Shown here: in pieces, positions 1 to 7,737 of the stretch
How the letters are laid out: each line of letters opens with the position of its first letter
Numbering within the stretch: position 1 is the stretch's first letter
Assembly (NCBI GenBank): GCA_002353825.1
Contig: DEKJ01000003.1
Coordinates: forward strand, 156,365 to 169,408
DNA: 13,044 nt
Direction of reading: 5' to 3'
Origin: Prevotella sp. UBA2725
GTDB lineage: Bacteria > Bacteroidota > Bacteroidia > Bacteroidales > Bacteroidaceae
The notes under the pieces: model-generated
The model's database searches: none
Told to the model about the DNA's origin: nothing
Seen by the model: only the letters and a program-made list of their open reading frames with translations
Position numbers and translations under genes: made by a program

Positions 1-1026
1 TTCAACCAGATGCTCGGCTTCTCGGAGAAAGACGTGCGGGAGATGATCCGTTATTACAAGGCAGTGGGAGCCATCGGGGATGACAAGACCGAGGACGACA
101 TCATTAACGACATAAAGCCGTGGTACGACAACTACTGTTTCGCCGATGACAGTTTTGGAGTGGAGCCCAGCATGTTCAATTGCGACATGGTGTGCTACTA
201 TATGAGTACGCTTATTGATACCGGAAAGCGTCCAAAATCTATGGTCGACCCCAACACCATGACAGACTACGGCAAACTGAAACGGCTCATAGAGATCGAC
301 AACATGGAAGAGCACCGGCTTCATGTTATCCATGAGATTGCTGAGAAAGGATTCATCTACGGCACCCTTGTTAGTCATTTCCCCGCCGAACGCATCATGG
401 ACTACGACAACTTCGTCAGTCTGCTCTACTACTATGGCATGCTGACCATCGGTGGTGTGCGTGGCGAAAGTCTGAAGCTGATCATCCCCAACAACAACGT
501 ACGCATACAGTACTATCAGTATATGTTGGACGAATACCAGACGATCCATGCGCTGCCCGTTGCCGACCTGCGAAACGCCTATGACGGTGCGGCGCTCGAT
601 GGCGACTGGCGTCCGCTCATTGAGTTCATCTGCAAGGCTTATCACGACACCACGGCAGTACGTCAGCTCATCGAGGGTGAGCGCAACTTGCAGGGCTTCA
701 TGAACGCTTACCTGACGCTGACCAATTATTATCAGGTGGCTCCGGAGATGGAGTTCTCGCACGGCTATTGCGACTTCTTCCTCCTGCCCAACTACCTCAC
801 CTATCCGATGGTGGCGCACAGCTACATCCTTGAGTTGAAATATCTCAAGACCGATGCTACCGAGGCAGAAGCCGCGAAGCAATGGGATGAAGCTGTTGAG
901 CAGATAAAAGGTTATGCTGCCGACAAAAAACTGCGGAGCATGCTTCACGGCACACAGCTTCACGCCATCGTGATACAGATCAGAGGCTACGACCTTGTGA
1001 GGTTTGACGAAGTGTCGACGGTATAA
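1..1026 (+). CDS. AAA-ATPase-like / PD-(D/E)XK nuclease-like protein, C-terminal part (5' end outside window)
   Basis: The frame is open from base 1 (Phe-Asn-Gln before the first visible Met at 10), so this is the C-terminal part of a longer protein; the Walker A region is not in view. Residues are counted from the Met at 10. The stretch around 38-65 (WYDNYCF, then FNCDMVCYYM) is typical of the end of the AAA-ATPase-like domain common in Bacteroidales. The C-terminal third resembles a PDDEXK_9 (DUF1703) nuclease fold: HGYCDFFL with Asp255, ILELKYLK with Glu275-x-Lys277, then a helix with Gln298 (EQIKGY). The family has many paralogues per genome and its biological role is unsettled; a mobile-element or defence role is often proposed but nothing here shows it. 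The next gene starts about 120 bp downstream behind its own promoter-like motif, so they are probably separate units. Family assignment is by motif recognition. Confidence 0.85.
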   Translation, partial: FNQMLGFSEKDVREMIRYYKAVGAIGDDKTEDDIINDIKPWYDNYCFADDSFGVEPSMFNCDMVCYYMSTLIDTGKRPKSMVDPNTMTDYGKLKRLIEIDNMEEHRLHVIHEIAEKGFIYGTLVSHFPAERIMDYDNFVSLLYYYGMLTIGGVRGESLKLIIPNNNVRIQYYQYMLDEYQTIHALPVADLRNAYDGAALDGDWRPLIEFICKAYHDTTAVRQLIEGERNLQGFMNAYLTLTNYYQVAPEMEFSHGYCDFFLLPNYLTYPMVAHSYILELKYLKTDATEAEAAKQWDEAVEQIKGYAADKKLRSMLHGTQLHAIVIQIRGYDLVRFDEVSTV

Positions 1027-1093
1027 GAGTGGGGAACAGAATAGTTGCAGAAATCTTGTGTCTTAGTGCAGCCTTTTCTAAAAGTTATTTAGT

Positions 1094-1102
1094 AACTTTG
1101 CA
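1094..1102 (+). promoter_or_regulatory. Bacteroidetes-type -7 element
   Basis: TAACTTTGC matches the TAnnTTTGC -7 consensus of the Bacteroidetes primary sigma factor. It lies about 44 bp before the chosen ATG of the downstream ATPase, giving a leader of roughly 35-40 nt. No clear TTTG -33 box is seen 19-21 bp upstream, so the call rests on the -7 motif and its position. Confidence 0.5.
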
Positions 1103-1145
1103 AGCACAATGATTATTGCGTACTTTACGTAACGGGAAAAGCGTA

Positions 1146-2279
1146 ATGATGGAAAAGGTAAAACTTAACAATCCATTCGTTGTTTATGGATATAAGGGTC
1201 CGGAGTATTTTTGTGACCGAGAGGCAGAGACTGAGAAACTGATGTCTACGCTTCACGGAGAGCGGAACGTGACGCTCATTGCTCCCCGTCGTATGGGTAA
1301 GACGGGGCTGATACAGCACGTGTTCAATCGCATCTCTACTGTAGATAAGGAAATAAAGTGTTTCTATATTGATATCTTTGCTACGAAGAATCTGGAGCAG
1401 CTCGTCCAACTGCTTGCCAACGAGATAATTGGCAAACTCGATACGGTTTCTCAGGCTGCCTTGCGCAATATACAAGCATTCTTCAGTAGTTTCCGTCCTA
1501 CGTTGACCTCGGATGAGCTGACGGGTACCCCGACGTTCTCTTTAGATATTCAGCCAACAGAGCGTGAGGCGAGCCTGAAGCGGATCTTCGAATATATGAA
1601 GGCGTCGGGTCGGCGTTGTTATGTTGCTATCGATGAGTTCCAGCAGATATTGTCTTATCCTGAGAAAGGAACAGAGGCTCTGATCCGCTCTTATATCCAG
1701 TTCCTGCCGAATGTCTATTTCATCTTCTCCGGAAGCCGCCAGCATATGATGCAGGAGATGTTCTTGTCTGCTAACCGGCCTTTCTTCCAGAGTTCCATGG
1801 TGCTGTCGCTGCAGCCTATTGGTGAGGCTAAGTATCTTGATTTTGCCAATGAGATGCTGCATCAAGACGGGCGAACGATAGATGCTGATGCGTTCCAATA
1901 TATATATAATGTGTCGGAAGGTATCACGTGGTATATCCAGTCGATCCTTCATGGCATCTATGATCATCGCAATGTTAGGATAGACAGGGCTCTCACGGAT
2001 GATGTCATTCAGGAAATCATTGGTGAACAAACGGCTACGTATGAAAACTATCTCGCTTGGCTGACGGAGAACCAGCAGAACCTTCTTCGTGCCATTGCCT
2101 CGGAGCGTCTCGTTGAGGCTCCTTTGAGTCAGGACTTCATCCGCACTCACCACCTGCCAGCCCCGAGCAGTGTGAAGACAGCCTTGAATGCCCTTGCCGA
2201 CAAGCAGCTCATCACGCGCACACCGAAAGGTTACAGTGTCAGCGATCTCTTCTTTGCCATGTGGCTCAGAAAGCTATAA
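1146..2279 (+). CDS. P-loop ATPase (archaeal-type ATPase-like, AAA superfamily) with C-terminal winged-helix region
   Basis: The protein has a P-loop with the variant Walker A APRRMGKT (residues 46-53 from this start), Walker B CYVAIDE with Asp163-Glu164, and a sensor-1-like FSGSR near 195-199. After an all-helical stretch, the last about 70 residues (LSQDFI...SSVKTALNALADKQLITR) look like a winged helix. This architecture matches the single-gene ATPases annotated as ATP-binding protein in Bacteroides and Prevotella, which are related to the archaeal ATPase/ORC-like STAND group. Substrate and partners are unknown. An in-frame TTG at 1116 would extend the protein by 10 residues. I prefer the ATG at 1146 (or the adjacent one at 1149) because conserved-looking sequence (NNPFVVYGYKGPEYFCDRE) begins right after it and the TTG lies only 14 bp from the -7 motif. 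The stop is 12 bp from the next gene, suggesting co-transcription. Confidence 0.85.
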   Translation: MMEKVKLNNPFVVYGYKGPEYFCDREAETEKLMSTLHGERNVTLIAPRRMGKTGLIQHVFNRISTVDKEIKCFYIDIFATKNLEQLVQLLANEIIGKLDTVSQAALRNIQAFFSSFRPTLTSDELTGTPTFSLDIQPTEREASLKRIFEYMKASGRRCYVAIDEFQQILSYPEKGTEALIRSYIQFLPNVYFIFSGSRQHMMQEMFLSANRPFFQSSMVLSLQPIGEAKYLDFANEMLHQDGRTIDADAFQYIYNVSEGITWYIQSILHGIYDHRNVRIDRALTDDVIQEIIGEQTATYENYLAWLTENQQNLLRAIASERLVEAPLSQDFIRTHHLPAPSSVKTALNALADKQLITRTPKGYSVSDLFFAMWLRKL

Positions 2280-2291
2280 AGTGAACAAGCT

Positions 2292-3227
2292 ATGAATGAA
2301 TCAAATAATATTCGGCCTCGGCGCATGTGGCACTATCATCTCATTGCCATTCTTGTGGTGCTCACGTGGGGTGTGACGTTCGTCAACTCGAAGGTGCTGC
2401 TGAATCATGGCTTGGAAGCGCACGAGATCTTTACGCTGCGCTTCCTCCTGGCTTATGTCTGCATGTGGGTGTTCTTTCCCCGGCAGCTCTTTGCGAAGTC
2501 GTGGAAGGATGAGGCGATGTTGGCGCTGCTCGGTATCACAGGTGGCTCGCTCTACTTTGTTTCTGAGAACATGGCCGTGAAGATCGGCTATGTCAACAAT
2601 GTGTCGTTCATCGTATGTTCCGCTCCTTTGCTCTCTACACTGATAGCCTTAGCGGTCTTTAAAGATGTGAAGGCTACGAAGACGCTTATCGGAGGCAGTA
2701 TCCTCTGCGTGTTGGGTATTGCGCTTGTTATCTTCAATGGTCAGATTATTCTGAAGCTTAATCCTTTGGGTGATACCTTGGCACTTGTAGCTTCTCTCTG
2801 CTGGGCTGTCTATACGCTCGTATTGAAGAAGATGGCGCATTATGGCAGTGTCTTCGTCACACGTAAGGTGTTTTTCTATGGCTTGGTGACGGTGCTTCCG
2901 TGGTATCTCGTGTGGCCTTGGAACTATCCGCTGCACAACTTGCTGCAGCCTGCTGTGCTCGGTAACCTCTTATTCCTCGGCGTGGTAGCGAGCTTCACCT
3001 GCTTCGCTTTATGGAGTTGGGTGAGCAAGAAGGTGGGAGCCTTGGCAGTGGGCAACTATGTCTACCTCAACCCTGTGTCTACTGTCGTGTGCAGTGCCAT
3101 TGTGCTCGGTGAGCGTCTTACGTGGATGGCTGCCGTGGGCAGTGCGATGATCCTGGCGGGGTTGTATGGCCTCTCCCCAACCCTCCCCAGTAGGGGAGGG
3201 AAGCCCCACCCTAACCCTCCCCAGTAG
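2292..3227 (+). CDS. DMT-superfamily (EamA) transporter
   Basis: This is an inner-membrane protein with about ten hydrophobic segments arranged as two EamA repeats (about residues 17-150 and 160-293). The first repeat begins LIAILVVLTWGVTFVNSK, a typical EamA opening, and the second contains LCWAVYTLVLKK. EamA proteins export or exchange small metabolites such as amino acids or nucleotide derivatives; substrate cannot be inferred here. The gene follows the ATPase by 12 bp and is probably in the same transcript. The last about 17 residues (from SPTLPSRGG to NPPQ) are oddly Pro/Gly-rich, do not look like a transporter tail, and are encoded entirely by a GC-rich palindromic repeat that also supplies the TAG stop. 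The ancestral protein probably ended soon after AGLYG. Family confidence is high, substrate unknown. Confidence 0.92.
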   Translation: MNESNNIRPRRMWHYHLIAILVVLTWGVTFVNSKVLLNHGLEAHEIFTLRFLLAYVCMWVFFPRQLFAKSWKDEAMLALLGITGGSLYFVSENMAVKIGYVNNVSFIVCSAPLLSTLIALAVFKDVKATKTLIGGSILCVLGIALVIFNGQIILKLNPLGDTLALVASLCWAVYTLVLKKMAHYGSVFVTRKVFFYGLVTVLPWYLVWPWNYPLHNLLQPAVLGNLLFLGVVASFTCFALWSWVSKKVGALAVGNYVYLNPVSTVVCSAIVLGERLTWMAAVGSAMILAGLYGLSPTLPSRGGKPHPNPPQ

Positions 3228-3234
3228 GGGAGGG
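3171..3234 (+). repeat. GC-rich palindromic repeat, copy A (two units) overlapping the transporter 3' end
   Basis: Two units each contain the palindrome CCCTCCCCAGTAGGGGAGGG, starting about 34 bp apart (3181-3200 and 3215-3234), with linker sequence AAGCCCCACCCTAA. The reverse complement matches copy B at 3371-3448, so the two copies are inverted relative to each other. The strong 8-bp stem could also end transcription between the transporter and the protease, although no T-tract follows. The stop codon of the transporter is inside the second palindrome. Confidence 0.85.
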
Positions 3235-3304
3235 AGTGCAACAATCCAGATACTCATTTACAATGATTTTATTATAACGATATTGTTTTCAAAAAACGAT
3301 TACT

Positions 3305-5605
3305 ATGAATATCCATTTGTTCACAACTATCTTTACTTCTCTTTCCCACCATCTTACCTCAAGGAGACGCTTCACCCTCCCCCACTGGGGAGGGCTGGGG
3401 AGAGGCTTTTTCACCCTCCCCTACTGGGGAGGGCTGGGGTGGGGCTTTCTCTTTTTTTCTATAGTTGCTTCCGCAATCCCTGCAAAGAAAGGGGTGAAAC
3501 AGACTATCACGTTGACGGATGGTACCAAGGTGAGTGTAGAACTGAAAGGTGACGAGCATGTCCACTGGTGGCAAACAAATGACGGGCAACGCTATGTGAC
3601 CGACGATAATGGGGTGTGGAAAACAGTGACTGCTGATGAGGTGATGGCGGGTGCGAAGAAGCGCGCTGCTGCGAAACAGCTCATGGCTGCTAAGCGTAGG
3701 ACGATGGCAAAGGGCCGCACTGCAAAAGCGGCTGAGAGCACGAAATCTGAGTTTAAAGGTCAGAAGCGGGGGCTCATTATTCTTGTCAACTTCTCTGATA
3801 AGAAGTTTGATACTTCTACTTATGGCGCAACACATGCTCTTTATGACAGCATTGCGAACTTCTCGGGCTATAGCAATCATGGGTTCAACGGGTGTATCAG
3901 TGATTATTTTAAAGCACAGAGTGGGGGACAGTTCCTGCTCAACTTTGATGTAGTAGGCCCAGTGACGCTTTCTAAGGGTTATCGCTATTACGGAAAGAAC
4001 GATAGCGAAGGCTACGATATGCATCCTGATGAGATGGTCAGAGAGGCCTGTAAGGCTGTGGACAGTACCGTTGATTTTTCTCAATACGACTGGGACGGTG
4101 ACGGCGTGGCTGAAGAAGTATTTGTGCTCTATGCCGGTCACGGCGAGCATGATACGAACAACTCAAATCTTATTTGGCCTCATATGGCTAACTTGGCCGA
4201 TTATGACGACGGCACCCTGACGTTGGACGGCGTGACGATTGATACCTATGCCTGTACGTCAGAGTTGCAGACCGATGGCTCTTTGGCAGGTATCGGCACC
4301 TTCTGTCATGAGTTCTCTCATTGCATGGGCTTCCCCGATATGTATGATACGGCTGAAAATGGAACCAACTATGGGTTGGGCTCCTGGGACCTTATGTGCT
4401 CCGGTTCTTACAATGGTGACACCTATACTCCCGCAGGATATTCAGGTTACGAGAAGATGATATGTGGATGGACGGAGCCTATTGAACTAAACTCGGACAC
4501 AACAATCACGGACATGCAGGCGCTTGCTGACATGGGCCCATCCTACATTATATATAACAAAGGCAATGACAACGAGTATTATATCTTGGAGAACCGACAG
4601 CTCAAAGGTTATGATGCCGCCTTACCGCGTGCTGGTTTGCTCATAGAACATATCGATTACGATCCTGATATCTGGAATTGGAATGTTGTTAATACGACTA
4701 ATGGAGAATATTATGTGGGTGATGATACCATTCCAAAGATTAATGACCATGAGCGTATTGCTGTCTTTCATGCTGACAATTCGAAAGTTGAGGAAGGTGT
4801 TGCTTACCCTTATTTAAGCAATGCGAGTCTGACGGACTCTTCTACGCCCTCAGCTAAACTATGGAATGCCAATAGCGATGGCAGTTATCTCATGCATTGT
4901 GCCATCACTTCTATCACGCGGCATAGTGACGGCACAATGTCGTTTGCTTTCAGTCGTACAGCAAGCAGTGCAACAAATAATGACTCCATTCTCTTCAAGG
5001 AGACCTTTGACCAATGTGCAGGCACAGGTGGTAACGACGGGCTCTTTAGTGGGTCTGTGGCTTCGGGGGTATTCAATCCTGATGTCAATGGATGGATGAC
5101 GGCTGGAGATCTCAATAGATCTTATATGTATGGAGCTTATCAGTGTGCTAAATTTGGCAGTGGCAGTAAGGCTGACTCTGGTAATGTACTCACACCAACT
5201 ATCACCCTCCCGGGAGATACCGTGACACTGTCGTTCCGTGCGGCCTGCTGGGATTCGAGTAAGGACGGTACAACGCTCGATGTCAGTGTGGATGGTACAA
5301 ATGCTACTATCCTTGACAACAGTTCGTTCACGATGAAACGGGGCGCATGGTCTTCCTATACGCTTCGTATCGTTGGGTCGGGGACCTGCCGCATTGAGTT
5401 CATTCCTGCTAAGCGCTTCTTCCTCGATGATGTCTTGATAACGAGGCAGAAGAAAGACACGACAACGGGTATCAAGAAGACGTTGCTGGTCTTACCTTGG
5501 AACAATTCTGCCGTCTACACTTTGGATGGAAAATATGTGGGCTCAGACCTCAATGCCTTACCCCACGGAATATACATCGTTGGCGGTAGGAAGATTGTAA
5601 GGTAA
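3305..5605 (+). CDS. Secreted M6-family zinc metalloprotease with C-terminal sorting-like module
   Basis: The catalytic signature HEFSHCMGFPD has His335, Glu336, His339 and Asp345, the HExxHxxGxxD pattern of M6 (immune-inhibitor-A-like) proteases, with a possible Met-turn at Met364 (DLMCSGS). The catalytic region begins around FKGQKRGLIILVNFSDK (about 150). About residues 550-710 look like a beta-sandwich accessory domain (ILFKETFDQC...). The end, VYTLDGKYV...LPHGIYIVGGRKIVR, resembles the short C-terminal modules common in secreted Bacteroidales proteins, often linked to type IX secretion; secretion route is inferred. The N-terminus is odd: residues 23-48 are two 13-residue repeats (FTLPHWGGLGRGF and FTLPYWGGLGWGF) encoded by a palindromic repeat. 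They lie between a weak start segment and LFFSIVASA, which looks like the end of a signal peptide cleaved near ASA-IP. The 3305 ATG is the only upstream Met in frame, but the ancestral start may have been displaced by the insertion. Confidence 0.92.
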   Translation: MNIHLFTTIFTSLSHHLTSRRRFTLPHWGGLGRGFFTLPYWGGLGWGFLFFSIVASAIPAKKGVKQTITLTDGTKVSVELKGDEHVHWWQTNDGQRYVTDDNGVWKTVTADEVMAGAKKRAAAKQLMAAKRRTMAKGRTAKAAESTKSEFKGQKRGLIILVNFSDKKFDTSTYGATHALYDSIANFSGYSNHGFNGCISDYFKAQSGGQFLLNFDVVGPVTLSKGYRYYGKNDSEGYDMHPDEMVREACKAVDSTVDFSQYDWDGDGVAEEVFVLYAGHGEHDTNNSNLIWPHMANLADYDDGTLTLDGVTIDTYACTSELQTDGSLAGIGTFCHEFSHCMGFPDMYDTAENGTNYGLGSWDLMCSGSYNGDTYTPAGYSGYEKMICGWTEPIELNSDTTITDMQALADMGPSYIIYNKGNDNEYYILENRQLKGYDAALPRAGLLIEHIDYDPDIWNWNVVNTTNGEYYVGDDTIPKINDHERIAVFHADNSKVEEGVAYPYLSNASLTDSSTPSAKLWNANSDGSYLMHCAITSITRHSDGTMSFAFSRTASSATNNDSILFKETFDQCAGTGGNDGLFSGSVASGVFNPDVNGWMTAGDLNRSYMYGAYQCAKFGSGSKADSGNVLTPTITLPGDTVTLSFRAACWDSSKDGTTLDVSVDGTNATILDNSSFTMKRGAWSSYTLRIVGSGTCRIEFIPAKRFFLDDVLITRQKKDTTTGIKKTLLVLPWNNSAVYTLDGKYVGSDLNALPHGIYIVGGRKIVR
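3371..3448 (+). repeat. GC-rich palindromic repeat, copy B: two in-frame 39-bp units inside the protease gene
   Basis: Units 3371-3409 and 3410-3448 differ at only a few positions, and each holds a CCCTCCCC...GGGGAGGG hairpin followed by CTGGGG(A/T)G(A/G)GGCTTT. Each unit is exactly 13 codons, so the reading frame is kept through both. They are in the opposite orientation to copy A at 3171-3234, and the protease start codon lies between the two copies. Confidence 0.88.
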
Positions 5606-5619
5606 CACCGAAATGCCAT

Positions 5620-5705
5620 CGCGCCCCATATGTGTCGCGTTACCGCCTCATATGTGACGCGTTACCGCCCCATATGTGACGCGTTACCGCCTCATATGCG
5701 ACGCG
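5620..5705. repeat. 22-bp tandem repeat array (one partial plus three full units)
   Basis: Full units are at 5636-5657, 5658-5679 and 5680-5701. Each begins CGCGTTACCGCC and ends CATATG(T/C)GA, with a T/C alternation before CATATG. A shorter 16-bp unit lacking TTACCG precedes them at 5620-5635, and a CGCG remnant follows. Each junction (GTGACGCGTTAC) is nearly palindromic, as is CATATG. A 9-bp direct repeat AAATGCCAT lies on either side of the segment (5611-5619 and 5729-5737). It sits between the protease stop and the SGNH hydrolase promoter; function unknown. Confidence 0.85.
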
Positions 5706-5767
5706 ATGTGGTTGCGCTAGAAATCAAAAAATGCCATTGGGTATAATAATAACCGAGAAAAAAGCAG

Positions 5768-5776
5768 TAACTTTGC
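5768..5776 (+). promoter_or_regulatory. Bacteroidetes-type -7 element of the SGNH hydrolase gene
   Basis: TAACTTTGC fits the TAnnTTTGC consensus. It ends only 7 bp before the ATG at 5784, which places the expected transcription start at or just before the start codon, so the message may be leaderless or nearly so. No TTTG -33 box is seen at the right spacing. Confidence 0.55.
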
Positions 5777-5783
5777 ACATGTT

Positions 5784-7046
5784 ATGATGCGTAAGTTACT
5801 GTTTTTCTTGTTACTGTGCGTGTCTTTCTCAGCAAAGGCCGCTCATCCTGTCGGCTACGGTACAGTTATCGGTGAGTGGACGGGTACGTGGGCTACGGCT
5901 ATGCAGGTACCGGTGAAATATTTCATGCCTTACAACAATCAGATGAGCGACCGCTCGGTGCGGCAGATTGTGAAGGTATCGGCAGGAGGACGTGTCATAA
6001 GACTGATGCTGAGCAATATCTATTCTGCGCAGCCCGTTGTTTTGCGTAGTGTCTATATCGCCCATTCTATCGACTCCTTTCGCATCGATCCCAAGACAGC
6101 GCGCTATCTGAAGTTCAGTGGGAAGGATGGCGTCATTATTCCCGCAGGCAAGAGCCTTTTCTCTGATGCCATTGCTTTTGATCTCAAGCCTTTGGAGCAG
6201 GTTGCTATCACACTCAACTATGAGACTGCTCCGAAGTCACCGACTGTACATATGGGCTCCCGCACAACGAGCTATATTCTGAAAGGTGTGAGCACCCCGG
6301 AGACGGATTTCGAGAAATCATTTCGCTACGAGAAATGGTTTAATATCGCAACGCTTGAGGTGCTGACCAATAATGTGCGTGGCATCGCTATCATCGGTAA
6401 CAGTATCACGGATGGCAAAGGATCGACGACAGACCATCAGAACCGCTGGCCCGACGAGATGAGCTACTGGCTCAATGGACCTTACCGTCAGAAAGAGGAG
6501 GAGAAAGCAAAGGCTGAGAACAGGAAGACTGTGCCTATGCAGTGGGGCGTACTGAACCTCGGTATCGGTAATAACCGCGTGCTGACCTACAGTGGCTACG
6601 GCGAGGCTGCAAAGAAGCGCTTCGACAGGGATATCCTGGAGCAGCATGGCATCTCTGATGTGGTCATCTTTGAAGGTATCAACGACCTCGGAACGAGTGG
6701 CTATGGTGTTGTAACTGCTTACAACCTTATCATGGAGTACCGTACGATGATAGAGAAGTGCCACAGAGCACACAAGAGGGTCTATCTCGCGACGATTACT
6801 CCGATGCGAGGTAGTGCTTATTACAAAAACGCAAGCCACGAGGAAGGGCGCCGCATTGTCAACGCCTGGATAAGGTCGCAGAAAGTGGCCGACGGCTATC
6901 TCGATTTCGATGCGTTGATGCGGGATCCCAAGCATCCAACGGCTATCCGTCCGGGCTATTGCCTCAGTGACCATTTGCACCCCAATGCCGCAGGCTACAA
7001 GGAGATGGGGCGCTACGCAGCCGATTATTTCATGAAAACACGATAA
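5784..7046 (+). CDS. Exported SGNH/GDSL-family hydrolase
   Basis: An N-terminal signal peptide is evident (MMRKLLFFLLLCVSFSAKA, cleavage about residue 19-20), followed by a beta-rich domain of about 180 residues, then an SGNH hydrolase domain. SGNH blocks visible: block I IIGNSITDG with nucleophile Ser207; block III-like GIGNN with Asn263/264; EGINDLG; and block V DHLHP with Asp396 and His399. Such enzymes are esterases, often deacetylating polysaccharides; exact substrate cannot be read from sequence. The beta domain plus SGNH layout resembles secreted carbohydrate-esterase-like proteins of gut Bacteroidales. Met1 or Met2 is the start, since the signal peptide follows immediately. The ung gene begins 24 bp downstream on the same strand, so a transcript shared with ung and the DUF3109 gene is likely. 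Confidence 0.9.
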   Translation: MMRKLLFFLLLCVSFSAKAAHPVGYGTVIGEWTGTWATAMQVPVKYFMPYNNQMSDRSVRQIVKVSAGGRVIRLMLSNIYSAQPVVLRSVYIAHSIDSFRIDPKTARYLKFSGKDGVIIPAGKSLFSDAIAFDLKPLEQVAITLNYETAPKSPTVHMGSRTTSYILKGVSTPETDFEKSFRYEKWFNIATLEVLTNNVRGIAIIGNSITDGKGSTTDHQNRWPDEMSYWLNGPYRQKEEEKAKAENRKTVPMQWGVLNLGIGNNRVLTYSGYGEAAKKRFDRDILEQHGISDVVIFEGINDLGTSGYGVVTAYNLIMEYRTMIEKCHRAHKRVYLATITPMRGSAYYKNASHEEGRRIVNAWIRSQKVADGYLDFDALMRDPKHPTAIRPGYCLSDHLHPNAAGYKEMGRYAADYFMKTR

Positions 7047-7070
7047 GATATTATCAATAGGACGCAGCTT

Positions 7071-7736
7071 ATGAACGTACAGATAGAACCTACCTGGAAG
7101 CAATATCTCCAGCCAGAGTTTGAGACTCCCTATTTCAAGCAACTTACTGATGCCGTCAGACAAGAATATAAGAATGGTCCGTGCTATCCTCCCGGACACC
7201 TCATCTTCAATGCTTTCAACCTCACTCCTTTCGACAAGGTAAAGGTTGTCATCATTGGTCAAGATCCTTATCATGAGCCCGGTCAGGCTATGGGCTTGAG
7301 CTTCTCGGTGCCGGAGGGTGTGATGATGCCTCCATCGCTCGTCAATATCTTCAAGGAGATTCATGATGATCTTGGTAAGCCGATACCGACGAATGGCGAT
7401 CTCACACGATGGGCCAAGCAAGGTGTATTGTTACTTAATGCTACGCTCACGGTGCGGGCTCACATGGCGAACAGTCATCAGCAGTTAGGCTGGAGCTTCT
7501 TCACGGATGCGGCAATCAAAGCGCTGTCGGCTCACCGCGAGCATATCGTCTACATGCTGTGGGGCGGTTATGCGCGCAGCAAGCGCGGGTTCATCGATGC
7601 TTCGAAGAACCTGATCCTGGAGTCGGTGCATCCCTCGCCACTCTCTGCTAACCGTGGTGGCTGGTTCGGTCAGCATCAGTTCTCGCGCTGCAATGCGTAC
7701 CTGAAGGCAAACGGAGAAGAAGAGATCGATTGGTAA
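7071..7736 (+). CDS. ung: Uracil-DNA glycosylase, family 1
   Basis: The enzyme removes uracil from DNA to start base-excision repair in the cytoplasm. Family 1 motifs are intact: the water-activating loop GQDPYHEPGQAMGLSFSV with catalytic Asp65 and Tyr67; LLNATLTV with Asn123 for uracil recognition; and the Leu-intercalation loop HPSPLSANRGGWFG with His187 and Leu191. The length of 221 residues is normal for the family. The start at 7071 gives the usual N-terminus (EPTWKQYLQPEF). It follows the SGNH hydrolase by 24 bp and is separated from the next gene by a single base, which argues for translation from one mRNA. Confidence 0.97.
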   Translation: MNVQIEPTWKQYLQPEFETPYFKQLTDAVRQEYKNGPCYPPGHLIFNAFNLTPFDKVKVVIIGQDPYHEPGQAMGLSFSVPEGVMMPPSLVNIFKEIHDDLGKPIPTNGDLTRWAKQGVLLLNATLTVRAHMANSHQQLGWSFFTDAAIKALSAHREHIVYMLWGGYARSKRGFIDASKNLILESVHPSPLSANRGGWFGQHQFSRCNAYLKANGEEEIDW

Positions 7737-7737
7737 T

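Noticed and set aside
1116..1145. TTG start extending the ATPase by 10 residues
   Set aside because: The extra residues look unlike a conserved start and two ATG codons follow at 1146 and 1149, right before family-like sequence.
3166..3552. 128-codon frame joining the two GC-rich repeats
   Set aside because: It is out of frame with the protease, consists of translated palindromes (PTLPSRGG, PPLLGRAG) and intergenic DNA, and ends inside the protease gene.
5620..5705. Short regularly spaced repeats as a CRISPR array
   Set aside because: The 22-bp units are contiguous with no unique spacers, and no cas genes are in view.
6318..7421. 367-codon minus-strand frame across the SGNH and ung genes
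   Set aside because: It overlaps two well-supported genes antisense, has no recognisable motif or promoter, and reflects codon bias of the genes on the plus strand.
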